DNA of 64,000 nt from Syngnathus acus. Its lineage: Eukaryota > Chordata > Actinopteri > Syngnathiformes > Syngnathidae. The DNA is taken from contig NC_051098.1 of assembly GCF_901709675.1 (NCBI RefSeq), positions 3,980,000-4,043,999 on the forward strand, read 5' to 3'. Positions 34,901 to 46,764 of the stretch are shown one piece after another. Each line of letters begins with the position of its first letter. Positions within the stretch are counted from its first letter, which is position 1. Under the pieces are notes generated by a model. It made no database searches. It worked only from the letters and a program-made list of their open reading frames with translations, and had not been told where the DNA came from. The position numbers and the translations under genes are program-made.

Positions 34901-36187
34901 ACACACTCAAACTACTAATGTGCCATTGTCATTTTACTTGGAGTACATAGAATTGTATTACCAGTAAGGACAAGGTAAGTACGACATGAACCATAAACTG
35001 GATAGTGGGTCTCAAGAATATGGAATAAATACTCAAACTTTCTGTAGTTAAATGTATACTGTACCTGACTCTTGCGGGTTCCAATCCGGATGATACGGCT
35101 GACTTTTCCATCCCCATTCTAAAACAATAAGAAAGAAAGTCACATACCTTCTCCAATCTTGCATCAATACACCTAATCTGTAAACCATAATCTGACTTTA
35201 CATTAATATACTTGAACAGTCCTTCCTCCATGACTTGACTTGTCAACCAAGAAAACTATTGTGTCTGCCTGCTGTGTCGTAGTATGGACCTGTGCTGAAG
35301 TCATACAGCTTCAAGATACTGAACAGTGGTCTTTTTAAGAAGACAAGCCCTCATTCACAGAACCTCCACCCCACTTCATCCCTGCTGTCCAGAGATAAGG
35401 AGCGGTCTATTGAGTCCGTTATACGAACCAGGGAGGGGCAGCTGAATGTAAAAGGTGCGGTCCGAAGCTTTTTAATATATAAACATCAGTTATTGTATTT
35501 CTGAATGTTTACCAAGAAAACAAGAATGTTTTTTAAAAAAAGAGAATATTAAGCAGCTGGTTCACAAATGACAACGTTGAAAAAAAAATAAAGCGCTTTA
35601 CTCGGGTGCAATAGTACGTCATTTAACTTTACAATAAACCAAACATGAATACGACAGTTTCGATGTACATCATGATAGCTGAACTATATGTGCATAAGTT
35701 ACATACAGCTGTATTTTTTTATATTACGACCCCTGTGGGGACTAAGCGGTTCAGAAAATGGATGGATGAAGGTATCCGCATATATTATAGTTTTTTTTTT
35801 TTTTTTTTACTTTAGGTGTTCTTCGAGCCAAGTAAACGATTTAGTCTGTTTCAAACTCCTCACGATCTACTGTCGGTGGTCAAGCCACGCCTCTCTATTT
35901 CAAGGTCCAATGCTAAGCTTGTATACGATGACAGACGTCAACATTGACCAATTAGAATGCCGCTTGAATCCTGATGCGGAAGTGCCCTCGTTTAGCGATG
36001 AATGTGCTTCAAGCGTGGTTCAACATTCACCGTTCATTGTTTATTGTTCACGTGCACAGAAAAAAAAAACAGTGGGAACACAAAGGTAATCAAATTCTCG
36101 GTTTGCGAATTTCGCTCCATTTTAACAAAGGTATTTGGGCGTGCTGATTCTGTTAAAACTTACCGCAGGATTTGCCTCCTCCGTCAT
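25973..36187 (-). CDS. hmbs: hmbs, hydroxymethylbilane synthase (porphobilinogen deaminase), complete
   Basis: Joins four porphobilinogens into hydroxymethylbilane in the cytosol, the third step of heme synthesis. Fourteen coding exons with GT-AG borders and matching phases: 36187-36164, 35118-35065, 33925-33853, 33545-33496, 32668-32613, 32349-32272, 31861-31784, 31703-31628, 31433-31320, 31160-31122, 31034-30915, 28898-28845, 27243-27157, 26146-25973. They total 1077 nt (358 aa; human 361). Landmarks: [20 protein letters not shown] at the start; [16 protein letters not shown] with the catalytic Asp of [38 protein letters not shown], whose Cys holds the dipyrromethane cofactor; and the C-terminal [13 protein letters not shown]. 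The ATG gives MTEEANPA, a short divergent N-terminus like the housekeeping form. No damage is seen. Introns hold repeats listed separately. Confidence 0.97.
26315..26615 (+). mobile_element. LINE-B 3' UTR fragment in hmbs intron 13
   Basis: It matches 57985-58250: GCGTCCTGTTCTTGCTGTAT through GTTTCTTTGTGTGTCTTGAC and the CTGACTTTGACTTTGACTT tail. It is a 5'-truncated insertion on the strand opposite to hmbs. Confidence 0.85.
27846..28223. mobile_element. hAT MITE in hmbs intron 12
   Basis: The ends are CAGTGGTTCTTAACCTTGTC and CCAGGTTAAGAACCACAG. The flanks TTCTAGAC (27838-27845) and TTCGAGAC (28224-28231) are an 8-bp duplication with one mismatch. It also contains ACCGAACCCC repeats. Confidence 0.8.
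29570..29970 (+). repeat. Dispersed fish repeat ending GGATGGATGG
   Basis: It includes GGTTTCCCCGGGTTCTCCG, TCAGCTGGGATTGGCTTCAG and a terminal ATGGATGGATGG. Pieces of the same family occur at 28720-28830, 33665-33740, 34050-34170, 35730-35770 and 39075-39305. The class is not certain from sequence alone. Confidence 0.55.
30175..30346. mobile_element. Palindromic MITE in hmbs intron 11
   Basis: The ends ACCGTAATTTTCGGAGTATA and GACTTATAGTCCGAAAATTA with CGGT form long inverted repeats. The inside contains three more AGTATAAGTCGC copies. TA lies at both edges. Confidence 0.7.
31983..32231. mobile_element. hAT MITE in hmbs intron 6
   Basis: The ends are CAGGGGTGCCCAAATTCG and TGAGCACCCCTG, with inner palindromic arms containing GATTCAAATGATCA. 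It is related in layout to the elements at 39650-39862 and 45788-45988. Confidence 0.65.
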
Positions 36188-36189
36188 GG

Positions 36190-37219
36190 TGCTGGCCCGG
36201 TTATTTACGATAATTTTCTCAAAACTGCGGAGCGTTTAGCTCTCTGCACAGTCAATTAAGACGGAAAATCCTTGAAAAGTCCGGCTCCCATTTTACATAG
36301 GTGTCTTCTTAACCAAGAATGTGACGTCATTGAAGCGTCTCGGTGTCATTTCCGTGTTCCGCGTTCCCTTTTCGGTTTTGCTGTCGATAGTCATAGGTGA
36401 CTGGGTTTCACAACCCTGTAACACGGTTTACATAAGGGAACTTTTTCGCGATATTTTAGTTTTATGAGACAATACATATAGGGAATTTACCCTCAAAAGG
36501 TAATCGTTTAAATTAAAACCAAAGAAAATATTTCATAGAAAGCAATGCCACTTTTCAAGTTTAACTCATGAAATAAATTGTTTTCCACAATATTGTAATT
36601 TATTGCAACATATATTTATATTTTTAAACTATTTTGGATGTCGTCCATGAACACGTTACAATAATGACTTTGAAAGAGTTACTTATAAGTATCTCCTACC
36701 TATAGGTTTATAACATCGTCATTTGTATGTTTATGTTCATGTTTATGAAAGCGTTAATTAGGTTTATTTAACTGCCAAATTATTTTATTTGTCATTTAAT
36801 TTGTTTGATTTTCATTATTGGCAAAGCCAAAATAGATTTTTCTGATTATTTTTATGCATATTTCATGTTCAAAACGTATTTTACCAATTGTGATTGATTG
36901 TACATGGGACAGTATTAATTATACTTTTTGTTGTACTGGGGACTCGTTTGGGTGTGGCACTTCTTGTTCAGCGATGTGCAATGTGCATTCTGTCACCGTG
37001 TTGCTGCAGACCTCAAGTACAGCTGACATTGCCAAGATAGCAAACAATCTAGCCTATCTCAATAACTTGTTATCAACATAATCTAAGTTAAATAGTTCAG
37101 AAAAGACAAGTTTATTGGTCATTTGAGGAAGATGACATTGTATACGTTGCAGAAGTATTTGTGAAGATTTGGACTCATTCCCTTTGGTATTGTGCAGCCA
37201 TCGAGGTACGGCATTGTTG
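36190..37219. promoter_or_regulatory. hmbs 5' flank; CRE at 36322-36329
   Basis: The palindrome TGACGTCA (36322-36329) lies about 135 bp upstream of the hmbs ATG, in the most GC-balanced stretch of this interval. CREB/ATF proteins bind this motif. No TATA box at a convincing place was seen. The rest, to 37219, is AT-rich and has no recognised exon or repeat. Confidence 0.45.
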
Positions 37220-37227
37220 CTAGCCAT

Positions 37228-37898
37228 CAGGGCCGGTTCTAGGAATGCACATAAGAGGGGGCAGTCAGAAATGTGAAGGGGGCATGTTCTTTTTTTTTGG
37301 TTTTTTTTACACATTTTTAACACTGTTAGTGTTTTCTTCACAGCAGTTGTTAGCTGTGTGTCCAGATCTCAACCTGGAGAAGTGGATTGCACTCTGTCAG
37401 GCCTCTACACTAAGACCTGTCCAGCTTGGGTGTCCCACCTGAAGATTAAAGCTTCTGCTGGTATTGCTCTTAGGGTCACTGAGGCACGCAAACCCCCTGA
37501 CCACAATAAGGTGGCAATCTCTCAGGGGGGGGAACATATAATATGAATGTTATATTAACTATTATTTGAGTTGTCGTTAATCATTAGTTATATCACGGGT
37601 CATTACGACGAGTTTGGTGGAGTTTTTACTGCTTCTTCCAACTCCTACCGCGCTGACTGTAACTTGCGTCTTGCCTCATTTGCATACTCACAGTGATTGG
37701 ATGTTTACGGAGGGCCGCGGAGTCCTGACAGCAGGCTGTGTGAGGACACACACTGCACCGACATGAGAGAAGAGAGGGGGCTGATTAACGTGTGTTTCTA
37801 TCAGCGGATTTTTCACTTCTAAAAGTTTGATTCGAGGGGGCAGGACATCTGTTTGAGGGGGCGTTGCCCCCTCTTGCCCCTGCGTAGAGCCGGCACTG
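37228..37898. mobile_element. hAT-like non-autonomous element, copy 2
   Basis: It starts CAGGGCCGGTTCTAGGAATG and ends TGCGTAGAGCCGGCACTG. The perfect 8-bp duplication CTAGCCAT is at 37220-37227 and 37899-37906. At 671 bp it is very close to copy 1 (272-965). Confidence 0.9.
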
Positions 37899-37922
37899 CT
37901 AGCCATACTGTTAGTAGTAAAG

Positions 37923-38648
37923 TAGGGTGACCATGGGTTTCTGAAAAAGAGGACACCTTTTTTGGGAGGGGGCGGGGTCATTAGTTTCATGGTATGACAC
38001 AAATGACATGGTGTCTGTATAACAATTGCATTTATTGGCCCGAATTACACAAAACAATATATATGTATACAATAACAAAAACATATTTACACTAACAAAA
38101 ACATGAGGACACTGACATTTTTTTAGTTTTATAGTGGTACACAAAGTAAAAAAAGACGAAAGAAATACGGCCATCGGTGCAGCATTTGAAGGAAATAAAA
38201 GGGCTCCTCTTCAGTCCTCTTGCGGGGTGCGTTGGCAACTTTATTTGCCACAGACACGTAAGTGCCTGCCTTGCATGTTAAGCACTCAGTTTCATAAGGA
38301 TCACGACCCTGGCGAAAGCACGGGAATTTTCTTATTCAACTCTTCCGTGAACGTGCATATTCGTTTCGGCATTGCTTGTAAACACTCGGTGTAGACTGGC
38401 CAGCCCACCCTACTTCGTAGCAAAGTGACTAGATTTGAGGAGAAGGGCCAGTGTGACTTATTTGCGAACGATACAGAAAAACCTGGAATGGAATAAATTG
38501 GAACGGAGTGGCAAAAATGAACTATGCATGTATTATGTTTGAGGCAGTCCAACAAAATCCCAGACGATTTTTGAAATTCCCCCCGGACGTTTTTTTAGGG
38601 CTCAAAAGTAGGACATGTCTGGGAAAAAGAGGACATCCGATCACCCTA
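37923..38648. mobile_element. DNA transposon derivative with TAGGGTGA ends
   Basis: The left end TAGGGTGACCATGGGTTTCT with AAAAAGAGGACAC pairs with the right end GAAAAAGAGGACATCCGATC and ACCCTA. It starts 16 bp after the previous element. No ORF of note, and no clean target duplication. Confidence 0.65.
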
Positions 38649-39074
38649 ACTAAAGTTTGTGCCGATCTATTGTACATTTCCTTTATTACCTTTTGTAAAT
38701 GTTATCCTGGAAATATGTGTTTTTTATGTGATTCTTATTTCCTTTTGTGAATGTTATCCTGTAAATATGTGTTTTATGTGTGTTGATAGATTGACAGAGA
38801 CGAATGAATAATAAATGTCTACTTTATGACGAACTATGGTGTGGTCTATCCAGAAGGAGTGATAGTTTATAACATCGTAATTTCTATGTTTAGTGAAAGT
38901 GAATAACATGTGAGTAATGTACTATTATCAGCCAAAGAACATGAGCTTTAAATACAGCTTTAAACACCTCAAAATATGAGGCGAGATTGATAAATAAAAC
39001 ATTCATCTACACAACTAACTAAAAATATTTCATTAAAATGGAATGGAGAAATTTTTTTCTGCGTTTTAAAGTTT
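38649..39074. other. No gene recognised
   Basis: AT-rich. A 26-bp segment (CTTTTGTAAATGTTATCCTG and relatives) is repeated once near 38690 and 38745. Confidence 0.4.
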
Positions 39075-39305
39075 ATCCATCCATCCATTTTCAATACCGC
39101 TTGTCCTCACGGGGATCATGGGCGTGCTTGTGCCTATCTCAGCAGTCATCGGGCAGTGGGCGGGGGACACTGAACCGGTTGCAAGCCACGCGGGAACGGG
39201 GAGAACTTGCAAGCTCCACACAGGGAGGGCCGGAGGTGGAATCTAACCCGCACCCTCCTAACTGTGAGGCGGACGAGCGAACCAGTGCGCAACATCCCGC
39301 CATTA
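39075..39305 (-). repeat. Dispersed fish repeat (CCATCCATCC end)
   Basis: It starts ATCCATCCATCCATTTTC and continues through TTGTCCTCACGGGGATCATG and CTCCACACAGGGAGGGCC. Same family as 29570-29970, in opposite orientation. Confidence 0.55.
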
Positions 39306-39649
39306 TTTGAAGTTTAAGCAATATTGTTGATGGAATAGTTACAATATACGAATTTTTCCAGGAGTATATTTGCAAGTAATTTTTTTTTTTTAAAGGAGCA
39401 CGGAGGTTTAGTTTTTTTAGATGTTTTCATAATTATTCTCATGAAACACTGACTTCCAACTATATGTAATATATATACGTAATTACAAAGACATGATGAA
39501 TCTCATCGAAATAAATGACTTACAACTAGTAGAATAGTACCGTTGTGATAGTCTAACGGTCTAATTTTTACTGGCACAAAAAAACTTTGAGGAAGGTGGT
39601 AAGAACCCTGCCACACAAAAAACTACAAATGTGCTGACATGCTTTAAAG

Positions 39650-39862
39650 CAGGGGTCACCAACTCCGGTCCTCAAGGGCGCCAATCCAGCCTGTTTTAGG
39701 TGCAGCCCTGCAACAACACACCTGATTCAAATGATCAGCTCATCAGCAAGCTCTATTAAGGCTGATAGCGATCCTGATTATTTGAATCAGGTGTGTTGCA
39801 GGGGGGATACATCTAAAACAGGCTGGATTGGCGCCCTTGAGGACCGGAGTTGGTGACCCCTG
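39650..39862. mobile_element. Palindromic hAT MITE with perfect 8-bp duplication
   Basis: The ends CAGGGGTCACCAACTCCGGT and ACCGGAGTTGGTGACCCCTG are perfect inverted repeats, and almost the whole 213 bp folds back on itself. The target duplication CTTTAAAG is at 39642-39649 and 39863-39870. Confidence 0.9.
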
Positions 39863-40333
39863 CTTTAAAGGGTAGGCCAACCAGTCAGAGACTAAGAGCC
39901 ACATTTTTTACTGTGTTACCGCAAAAGGTCACATCATACATATGGGCACACACAGGGCTGGACCGGAGTTTTTTTCAGGCCAGGAGTCAGTTATGTAACC
40001 AGGCCACCCTGGCCTTGCCCACACGTGCATGTTCACACCCACACTTAAATGCATGGGCACAAGCAAAACGCATTGTCGAGTTACATGGTGGATAGGATCG
40101 TAAAAGTTTGTGTGAGTGTGTATTGGATTTGGCCCAGACGAATTGGCTAAGATGAAATTCCAAATTTCAAAGCTTGACATGGAAGACCTGAAGAAGGGGG
40201 CCTGAGTAGGGGTTACTTAGTTCTTCAAAATTAACTATTGTTAAAATTGGTAAAGGGGAATTTCTTGGTTGAACCAGTAAACCTCCATTCCCGTTCCAAA
40301 TTTCACCAGAAGATGGTGCCAAAGTCAGATTGA

Positions 40334-42510
40334 CCTAACATAGAATAGAATAGAATAGAATCTTTATCGTCATTGTCACACATGTACAACGAAATTTAAA
40401 AAGTGCCAACCGATCAGTGCATGAAATAAAAATAAATAAATAGAATAAATAGAATAAAAAGATAAAAAAATACAAGCTAAAACTCCACAGAAGAACATAC
40501 ACAGACATAATCATTTTCTTTTAGCGGCATTCAATGTGACTACCGCTGTAGGGTAAAAACTGTTGGAGAATCTGCTAGTCCTTGACCCAATTGATCTGTA
40601 GCGTCTGCCCGATGGCAACAGTTCGAAAAGGGAGTGGCCAGGGTGGGAAGTGTCCCTCAGAATGTTCTGTGTTTTTTTGAGACAGCGGGTTCTGTGTAGG
40701 TCTTCCAGTGTGGGGAGAGGGCAGCCAATGATCTTCTGTGCTGTGTTGATGACCCCTTGGAGCTTTTTCCTCTGAGCAGCAGTGCAGCTGGAGTACCAAA
40801 CACATATACAGTACGTTAAAGTGCTTTCTATGGAGCAGCGATAGAAGGACACCAGCAGTCTTTGTGTAATGCCGTGCCTCCTCAGCACCCTTAGGAAATA
40901 GAGTCTCTGCTAGGCCTTTTTAAGCATCTCAGAGGTGTTCACGCCCCAGGTGAAGTCCTCCTCGATGTGGACTCCCAGGTAGCGGAAGGAGGACACCCTC
41001 TCCACACAGACCCCGTTGATGATAACTGGTGGAATGTCCGTTTTATTTTTCCTCCTAAAATCAATGACCAGTTCTTGGGTTTTAGCCGTGTTTAGGAGCA
41101 GATTGTTCTCTCCGCACCACTCCGATAGCTGCACCACTCCGTCCCTGTAGGCAGACTCATCCCCCTTTGAGATGAGCCCCACCACGGTTGTGTCATCCGC
41201 AAATTTCACGATGGTGTTGCTGCGGTGGGCGGGGGTGCATGTATGTGTGTAGAGCGTGTAAAGCAGTGGGCTCAGTACGCAGCCCTGTGGGGAGCCGGTA
41301 CCAAGACTGAGAGGTGTGGATGTATGACGGCCCACTCTCACCCTCTGGCTGCGACCCGTCAGGAAGCTCTTAATCCACCTGCAAGTATTATGTGGAAGTC
41401 CCAGGCCCCCCAGTATGTCCACCAGTCTGTGGGGGAGGATGGTGTTAAAAGCAGAGCTAAAATCCACGAAGAGCATCCGCACATAGCTCCCCGGCTGCTC
41501 CAGGTGGGACAGTGCAGCGTGGAGGGCTGTAGCTACTGCGTCCTCTGTGGATCTATTCGCCCTGTAGGCAAACTGGTGGGGGTCAAAACCTCTGAACAGG
41601 AGTGCTGTGATGTGACCCCGTACCAGCTTTTAAAAGCACTTCATCACCACCGGGGTGAGTGCGACTGGCCGGTAGTCATTAAGGCTGGTGATGTGGCGTT
41701 TCTTGGGCAGGGGGACTATAGTGGAGGATTTTAAACAGGATGGGACGGTGGACTTGGTAACGAACTGGTTGGAAATCTTTGTGAAGACTCCAGCCAGCTG
41801 ATCTGCGCAGTCCTTCAGGACACGCCCAGTGACGCCGTCAGGACCCGCAGCCTTCCTCGAGTTGATGGTCCGCAGCGTGCGCCTCACCTCGTGCTCCTTC
41901 ACTGTGAGGGTGAAGCTGCTGCGGACTGTGGGATGTGATGTGGCCGCTTCAGGTGGCCCGGACTCGAACCGGGCAAAGAAGGTATTGAGGACCTCTGCCA
42001 GTGAGGCTTCCCCTTCAGCAGCTCCGATGGTGGTTCTGTAGTTGGTGAGATGCTGGACTCCCTGCCACACCTGCTTGCTGTTGTTGCTGTCCAGGTGATC
42101 CTCAATCCTCTTCTTGTAGGCAAGCTGGGCCTCTCTGATGCCTCTCCTCAAGTTGGCTCTGGCTGTGCTGTAGAGAGCCCCGTCCTCAGACCTGAGGGAC
42201 AGGGCGGTGTCCCTCTCCTCCAGCAGCCGAAGGACCTCCCGGGTCATCCAGGGCTTCTGGTTGGGGTATATCCGTATAGGTTTGTCCACTGTGACAGTGC
42301 CTGTGCAGTGCTTGATATAACACAGAACACTGTCTGTGAACACGTTCAAGTCCCGGTGTTCGAAGATGTCCCAGTTAGTCCTGTCGAAGCAGTCCTGCAA
42401 CTGCTGAGAGGCGTCATCAGGCCAGGTTTTAACAGTTTTAGTGATGACAGGAGCTGATTTCCTGATGGTGGTATATGCCGGGATTAATAGCAGTGACATG
42501 TGGTCACTAG
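40334..42510 (-). pseudogene. LINE-C, 5'-truncated and frame-broken
   Basis: From right to left the minus strand shows the post-endonuclease region ([38 protein letters not shown]), then after a gap RT motifs ([51 protein letters not shown]), then the C-terminus ([11 protein letters not shown]). At least two frame breaks lie between 41630 and 40890. The tail is a run of TAGAA units. It is related to LINE-A and LINE-B but distinct. Confidence 0.85.
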
Positions 42511-42519
42511 TAAATTAAT

Positions 42520-43984
42520 AGTTTAAAAAGTCATCGATTAGATGAAGAATTGTTCTGAAGCACAGCAACACACAATTTTGGATTATGTTATATTATTTTG
42601 TTTTGCTATAATATACTTTGAAACTGCTTGAATATTTTAATTTGCTAACTAGGGAAGCCCATGCTCATCGTTAGGTAATGAGAATGAGACATGTTAATCA
42701 CAGTTAGAGTAAGCTGCAATATACTTTATTTTATTTTGCAATATTGTATAGTTAGTAGCAACTTGAGCAGCATCATAGCACTGATGTTTCATTTACACAT
42801 GAATGTATTAAGAGTTGAGTAAGGACAAGAGGCTGACAGTGGTACCGTGGGTGGAAGACTGCAATCCCACGCTTGAGCTTGACCTTGACCTAGAGGTCAC
42901 CAGCTTGTCAAAATACGTTTTGAAGATGCTTGAGTGTTTTAACTTGCTAACTAAGAGCTGTCCCCTCTCCCTCTACCGTCAGAGGTACGGCCCCTGCGGC
43001 TACTGCCGTGGGTTGAGAATGCCGACTAGACAAAGATAGATTTCATTCTTTCTGAGATTAACCCAAGGTCCGTTAAGATGAATTTCTACTATCTTCAAAT
43101 TGGATTTAGTCAAATTTTAAGCTCAAAGACAGGCTAGGAGATGCAGACATCGGTGCAGGAGAGAGGAGCCATTTTTAGGGCGGCGTCATCTCCATTCTTT
43201 AGGCCAGCCTGTTTTTTTAAACAGAATTCGGATTTTGGAACAAGGAGAACTGATCACTCGACTTTTCCACCAAACAGCATTTTAGACCTCTAGCCTCTTA
43301 CCCTTTTTTACTATATTTTTCAGTTTTCAATCGAGAGAACTTCGAGACTGAATCATTTTTGCTCTATTGAGAATGGTGAGTGGAAATTATTGTTAGTTGT
43401 TCGAACAATTGAAACTTGTAATTCTCTTTCTTGTTTATTCATTAAATTTCTACTTTATAATCATTTAATTTCGATTAATGATTATTTTGATCTTTTATGC
43501 TTTAAATCTCTTTTGTTTCTCTATCATAGTCATACTTTAAACCGTTCAGTTCTTTTTTAAATGAAGACAGCTTTAATCCTTGACATCAGGGAGTGTCAGA
43601 ATCTCGTTCGAAACCGTTAACTTAAGCTCAGCTAGTGTGAGTGTACGCTAGTGAAAATAAACGAGTTCCCGTGGTCTTAACAAAGACAGCTAAACTATTC
43701 CGAGCGGATAACAAAAGCAACAATCTTAATAGGGAAGAAAAGCCGCTGAAACGGCCGCTATTGAGGAGATCCTGGGTCTCGACAAAGTAGTTACTCAACC
43801 CTCGGGTTTCTTTGATTTCAGCGGGGCTGGCGTCCGGAAATGACGGAATTAATCTAACAATAGATTAGTTACCTGAACAGCGGTTAGACTGGGAAAGAAT
43901 CATCTTTCCGTACCGGCTTAAATCAATTCTCGTCTCCCCTACAGACTGCGTTACTGCAGAGGGGCTAAAGTACAGAATTTTACC
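42520..43984. other. No gene recognised; possible LTR-like part at about 43080-43860
   Basis: An AATAAA (43657) is followed about 170 bp later by GCGGGGCTGGCGTCCGGAA, which loosely resembles a retroviral primer-binding region. No paired LTR or coding motif is present. The open frame at 42815-43039 has no known domain. Confidence 0.25.
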
Positions 43985-43992
43985 CTTTAAAC

Positions 43993-45098
43993 CAGGGGTC
44001 ACCAAACTACGGCCCGCGGGCCGGATACGGCCCACGGGACCGTTTAATCCGGCCCGCCAACCCTGAACAAATTGTATTATTAAACTTTTTTTTTGGGTCA
44101 TTTTGCCTGCAATGACTGCGTTTCCCCAGTAGATGGGGAAGCGCTCGCCTGCGCATTTACTACCGGAAGCAGTGTCAGAAAGCTCGGTGCACACTCACAA
44201 GTGCGTGTACGTACGTACTCAGTAGTACGGACATGGCGCACTCGCGCTCTATTTGTATCAGTCCCGAATTTAGAGCGTGGGCTGTGACGACAGCATTCTT
44301 GTAATTCGCGCGCTGAGCTTTCAGATGCAGTTTTGCGCTAAAGCCACCCACAAACCTTCCCCTGGAATCCTTCCATTAAAATGAGTCGCCCAAGGAAAAG
44401 CAAGGTGGACACAGTGCCGAGCGTTTAAAAGAGAGTGGCCAATTTGGCTCGACGTACGCGACGTGACGTTCAGCCACATGAACGTCAACATCAAACCGTC
44501 ACAGATCGAGGTAAACGGACCAACACCTCGGATCTCACCTAAGAATTGCCACAACAAATTTTACTCCAGACTATGACGCACTAGCAAACTTTAACAAAAA
44601 AGACAGCGGTGTCTACAAGCCTACTGGAACCTACAAAAGGATTATAAGGAAGGAACACAAGAACTTTAAGAGACTGCTCATATGTGTCAGAGAGATTCTG
44701 CTCTGACAACTGAGCTGAACTTTTATCTGTTAAGATTGTGCATGGCACAACAGAAAGTTAATGTTCCATGGCTTTTTTTTCTATGAGGAACCCAGAGAGA
44801 GTTATTTAGTTATTATTTATTTCCTGTTTTTTCTGTGAAGAACTCAGAGAGGGTTATTTAGTTATTATTTATTTCATTAATAGTGTTATTATTTGTTTCC
44901 TGACTTTTTTTCTGTAAAGAACCTGGAAAGGGTTATTAAATAACCGTTATTTGGTTATATGTGGCTTTCTGGAAAACAATACATTTTTTAAGCTCCCCTA
45001 CGATCGTCACACTTTTTCTGTTACAAACTGACACCGGCCCCCCATCAGAGAAGGGAAAAGTTATGTGGCCCTCACAGGAAAAGGTTTGGGGACCCCTG
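43993..45098 (+). mobile_element. hAT derivative with decayed GTF2IRD2-like start
   Basis: The ends are CAGGGGTCACCAAACTACGG and GGTTTGGGGACCCCTG, with the perfect 8-bp duplication CTTTAAAC (43985-43992, 45099-45106). On + an ATG at about 44381 gives MSRPRKSKVDTVPSV then a stop, a relic of the transposase N-terminus also seen at 1-120. It is internally deleted and non-autonomous. Confidence 0.85.
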
Positions 45099-45106
45099 CT
45101 TTAAAC

Positions 45107-45779
45107 GGAGAGCCGGTCACTTACATCAGATAAGTGCACGATTGACAACATGCAAACACAATTGAATGTTTTTGGCTGATTCAAAACAGATATGCACTCC
45201 AATATAAGCATAATAGTCACAACAACACTCACCCTGGATATTTTTAGTCCAGGACAGTTCCAAGACTCAGCTGTGGAGTGGTTCACCCACCAAATATTTG
45301 GAAGCAAAATATGGGAATGGCTTTCTTTGGGTTTTGTTGTAGGTGGTACCGGAAAAACAAATCAAAATCTCTGGAATGAGGGCGATAATAATCAAAAAGG
45401 TCTCTCTGAGTCTGACTGTTGGCCTTTCCCTTGAACTGCTCCCTGGACTTGTCTTGCCAGTTTACTTACTCTGCATCTGCTGGGAGTGTCAGAACAACCA
45501 GCATAATAATTATATTATCGACAATAACACATTTAATCAAGATCAAAGAATTATATGGTCAAATATATGTTGGTTTTTTTCAAATGTTTCATGCATAGTC
45601 ATATCCTATTCAATCCCATGCAGTGATAGATGATTGTCTGTTCTTTACCTGTCAGCTGCTCAGAGCTAGTACTGGGCCTACTGTCTGAAGCACCAAAACT
45701 GGCAATATTTCCACCTTTGCATAGGAAACATAGACATATCCTGTATTTTAATATTAATTTAGCCAGGGCCAGTTACAAA
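45107..45779. other. No gene recognised
   Basis: Several open frames (for example 45343-45633) lack known domains, splice signals or base composition typical of the genes nearby. Confidence 0.4.
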
Positions 45780-45787
45780 GTTTAGAG

Positions 45788-45988
45788 CAGGGGTCTCAAA
45801 CTCCAGTCCTCGGGGGCCGCATTCCTACATGTTTTCCAAGTTTCCTTCGTTAAACACACCTGATTCAAATGATCAGTTCATCCTCACGTTCTGCAGGAGC
45901 CTGATAATTGAATCAGGTGTATTTAACGAGGGAAACTTGGAAAACATGTAGGAATGCGGCCCCCGAGGACTGGAGTTTGAGACCCCTG
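45788..45988. mobile_element. Palindromic hAT MITE
   Basis: The ends CAGGGGTCTCAAACTCCAGT and ACTGGAGTTTGAGACCCCTG form long inverted repeats. The flanks GTTTAGAG and CTTTAGAG are a duplication with one mismatch. A fragment lies at 14156-14208. Confidence 0.85.
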
Positions 45989-46091
45989 CTTTAGAGGAAT
46001 GTGCATGTAAGAAAGAACAACAAATGACTCTATAACTTACAAAATCAACTAGAACTAAATCTAACAATAAATCTACAGAGGGACAGCCTTA

Positions 46092-46313
46092 TTACATGGC
46101 AGCGGCACATATGCACACAACACATGCAAACTGGCATGCATACACGCGTGGGCACACACACAGTTTTTGTGTGTGTGGGGAGGGAGTGAATAAATCCGTA
46201 ACTTTTCTGCATTTGGCTGCGTCCTCCTCCAAAGCCTTTCTTTTTTTGTCCCTCTCCGCACCGCCTTTCGCCTTCTTTTTACCACGTTCGAATTCCATTA
46301 TCCTCACTTGCAC
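46092..46313 (-). CDS. Possible N-terminal exon of a hAT/ZMYM-like protein
   Basis: The minus strand encodes MEFERGKKKAKGGAERDKKR, then KALEEDAAKCRKVTDLF. Charged starts of this kind (KRKA... AAKC.K..DLF) are common in fish hAT-derived and ZMYM1-like proteins. No continuation was identified. Treat as a transposon relic unless expression shows otherwise. Confidence 0.3.
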   Translation of the reverse strand: MQVRIMEFERGKKKAKGGAERDKKRKALEEDAAKCRKVTDLFTPSPHTQKLCVCPRVYACQFACVVCICAAAM

Positions 46314-46764
46314 CGCTCGCTAGCTACACACACCACAGCAGCCGGAACCTGACATAAGTAACACACCCCTTCCTCCACACGCGCTCTGTGTGGTTGATAC
46401 GGACTGTGGGGGCAGATGTTAATTGATATAAACCAATCGTCTTTCCCTCCTCACATGCTCCTGGCCTGAGTGGCCTAAGTGGCCTGGCCTGTCTCTCTGA
46501 TAGGCGCGCCGCCGCACCAGCATACTTCAAAAAAAACAAAAAAACAGACGCAGGCCAGCAGGCCAATCCTCGGCCGGCGCTTCGGGAATACTCCCGGTTC
46601 TCCCTATGGTCAGTTCGGGCGTGGGCACACATGAACATCACCCCATCCCTTCCTCTTACACACACCTTTGCTCAGCCAAATTTATTCTATTATTCTCACA
46701 CACACAAACGCTCAGTTCAACAAAATCCACAAACAAAAACATAATAATTTACAACAGCGTTTTT

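Noticed and set aside
40511-42499. Three separate genes in LINE-C
   Set aside because: They are consecutive parts of one reverse transcriptase ORF broken by small indels.
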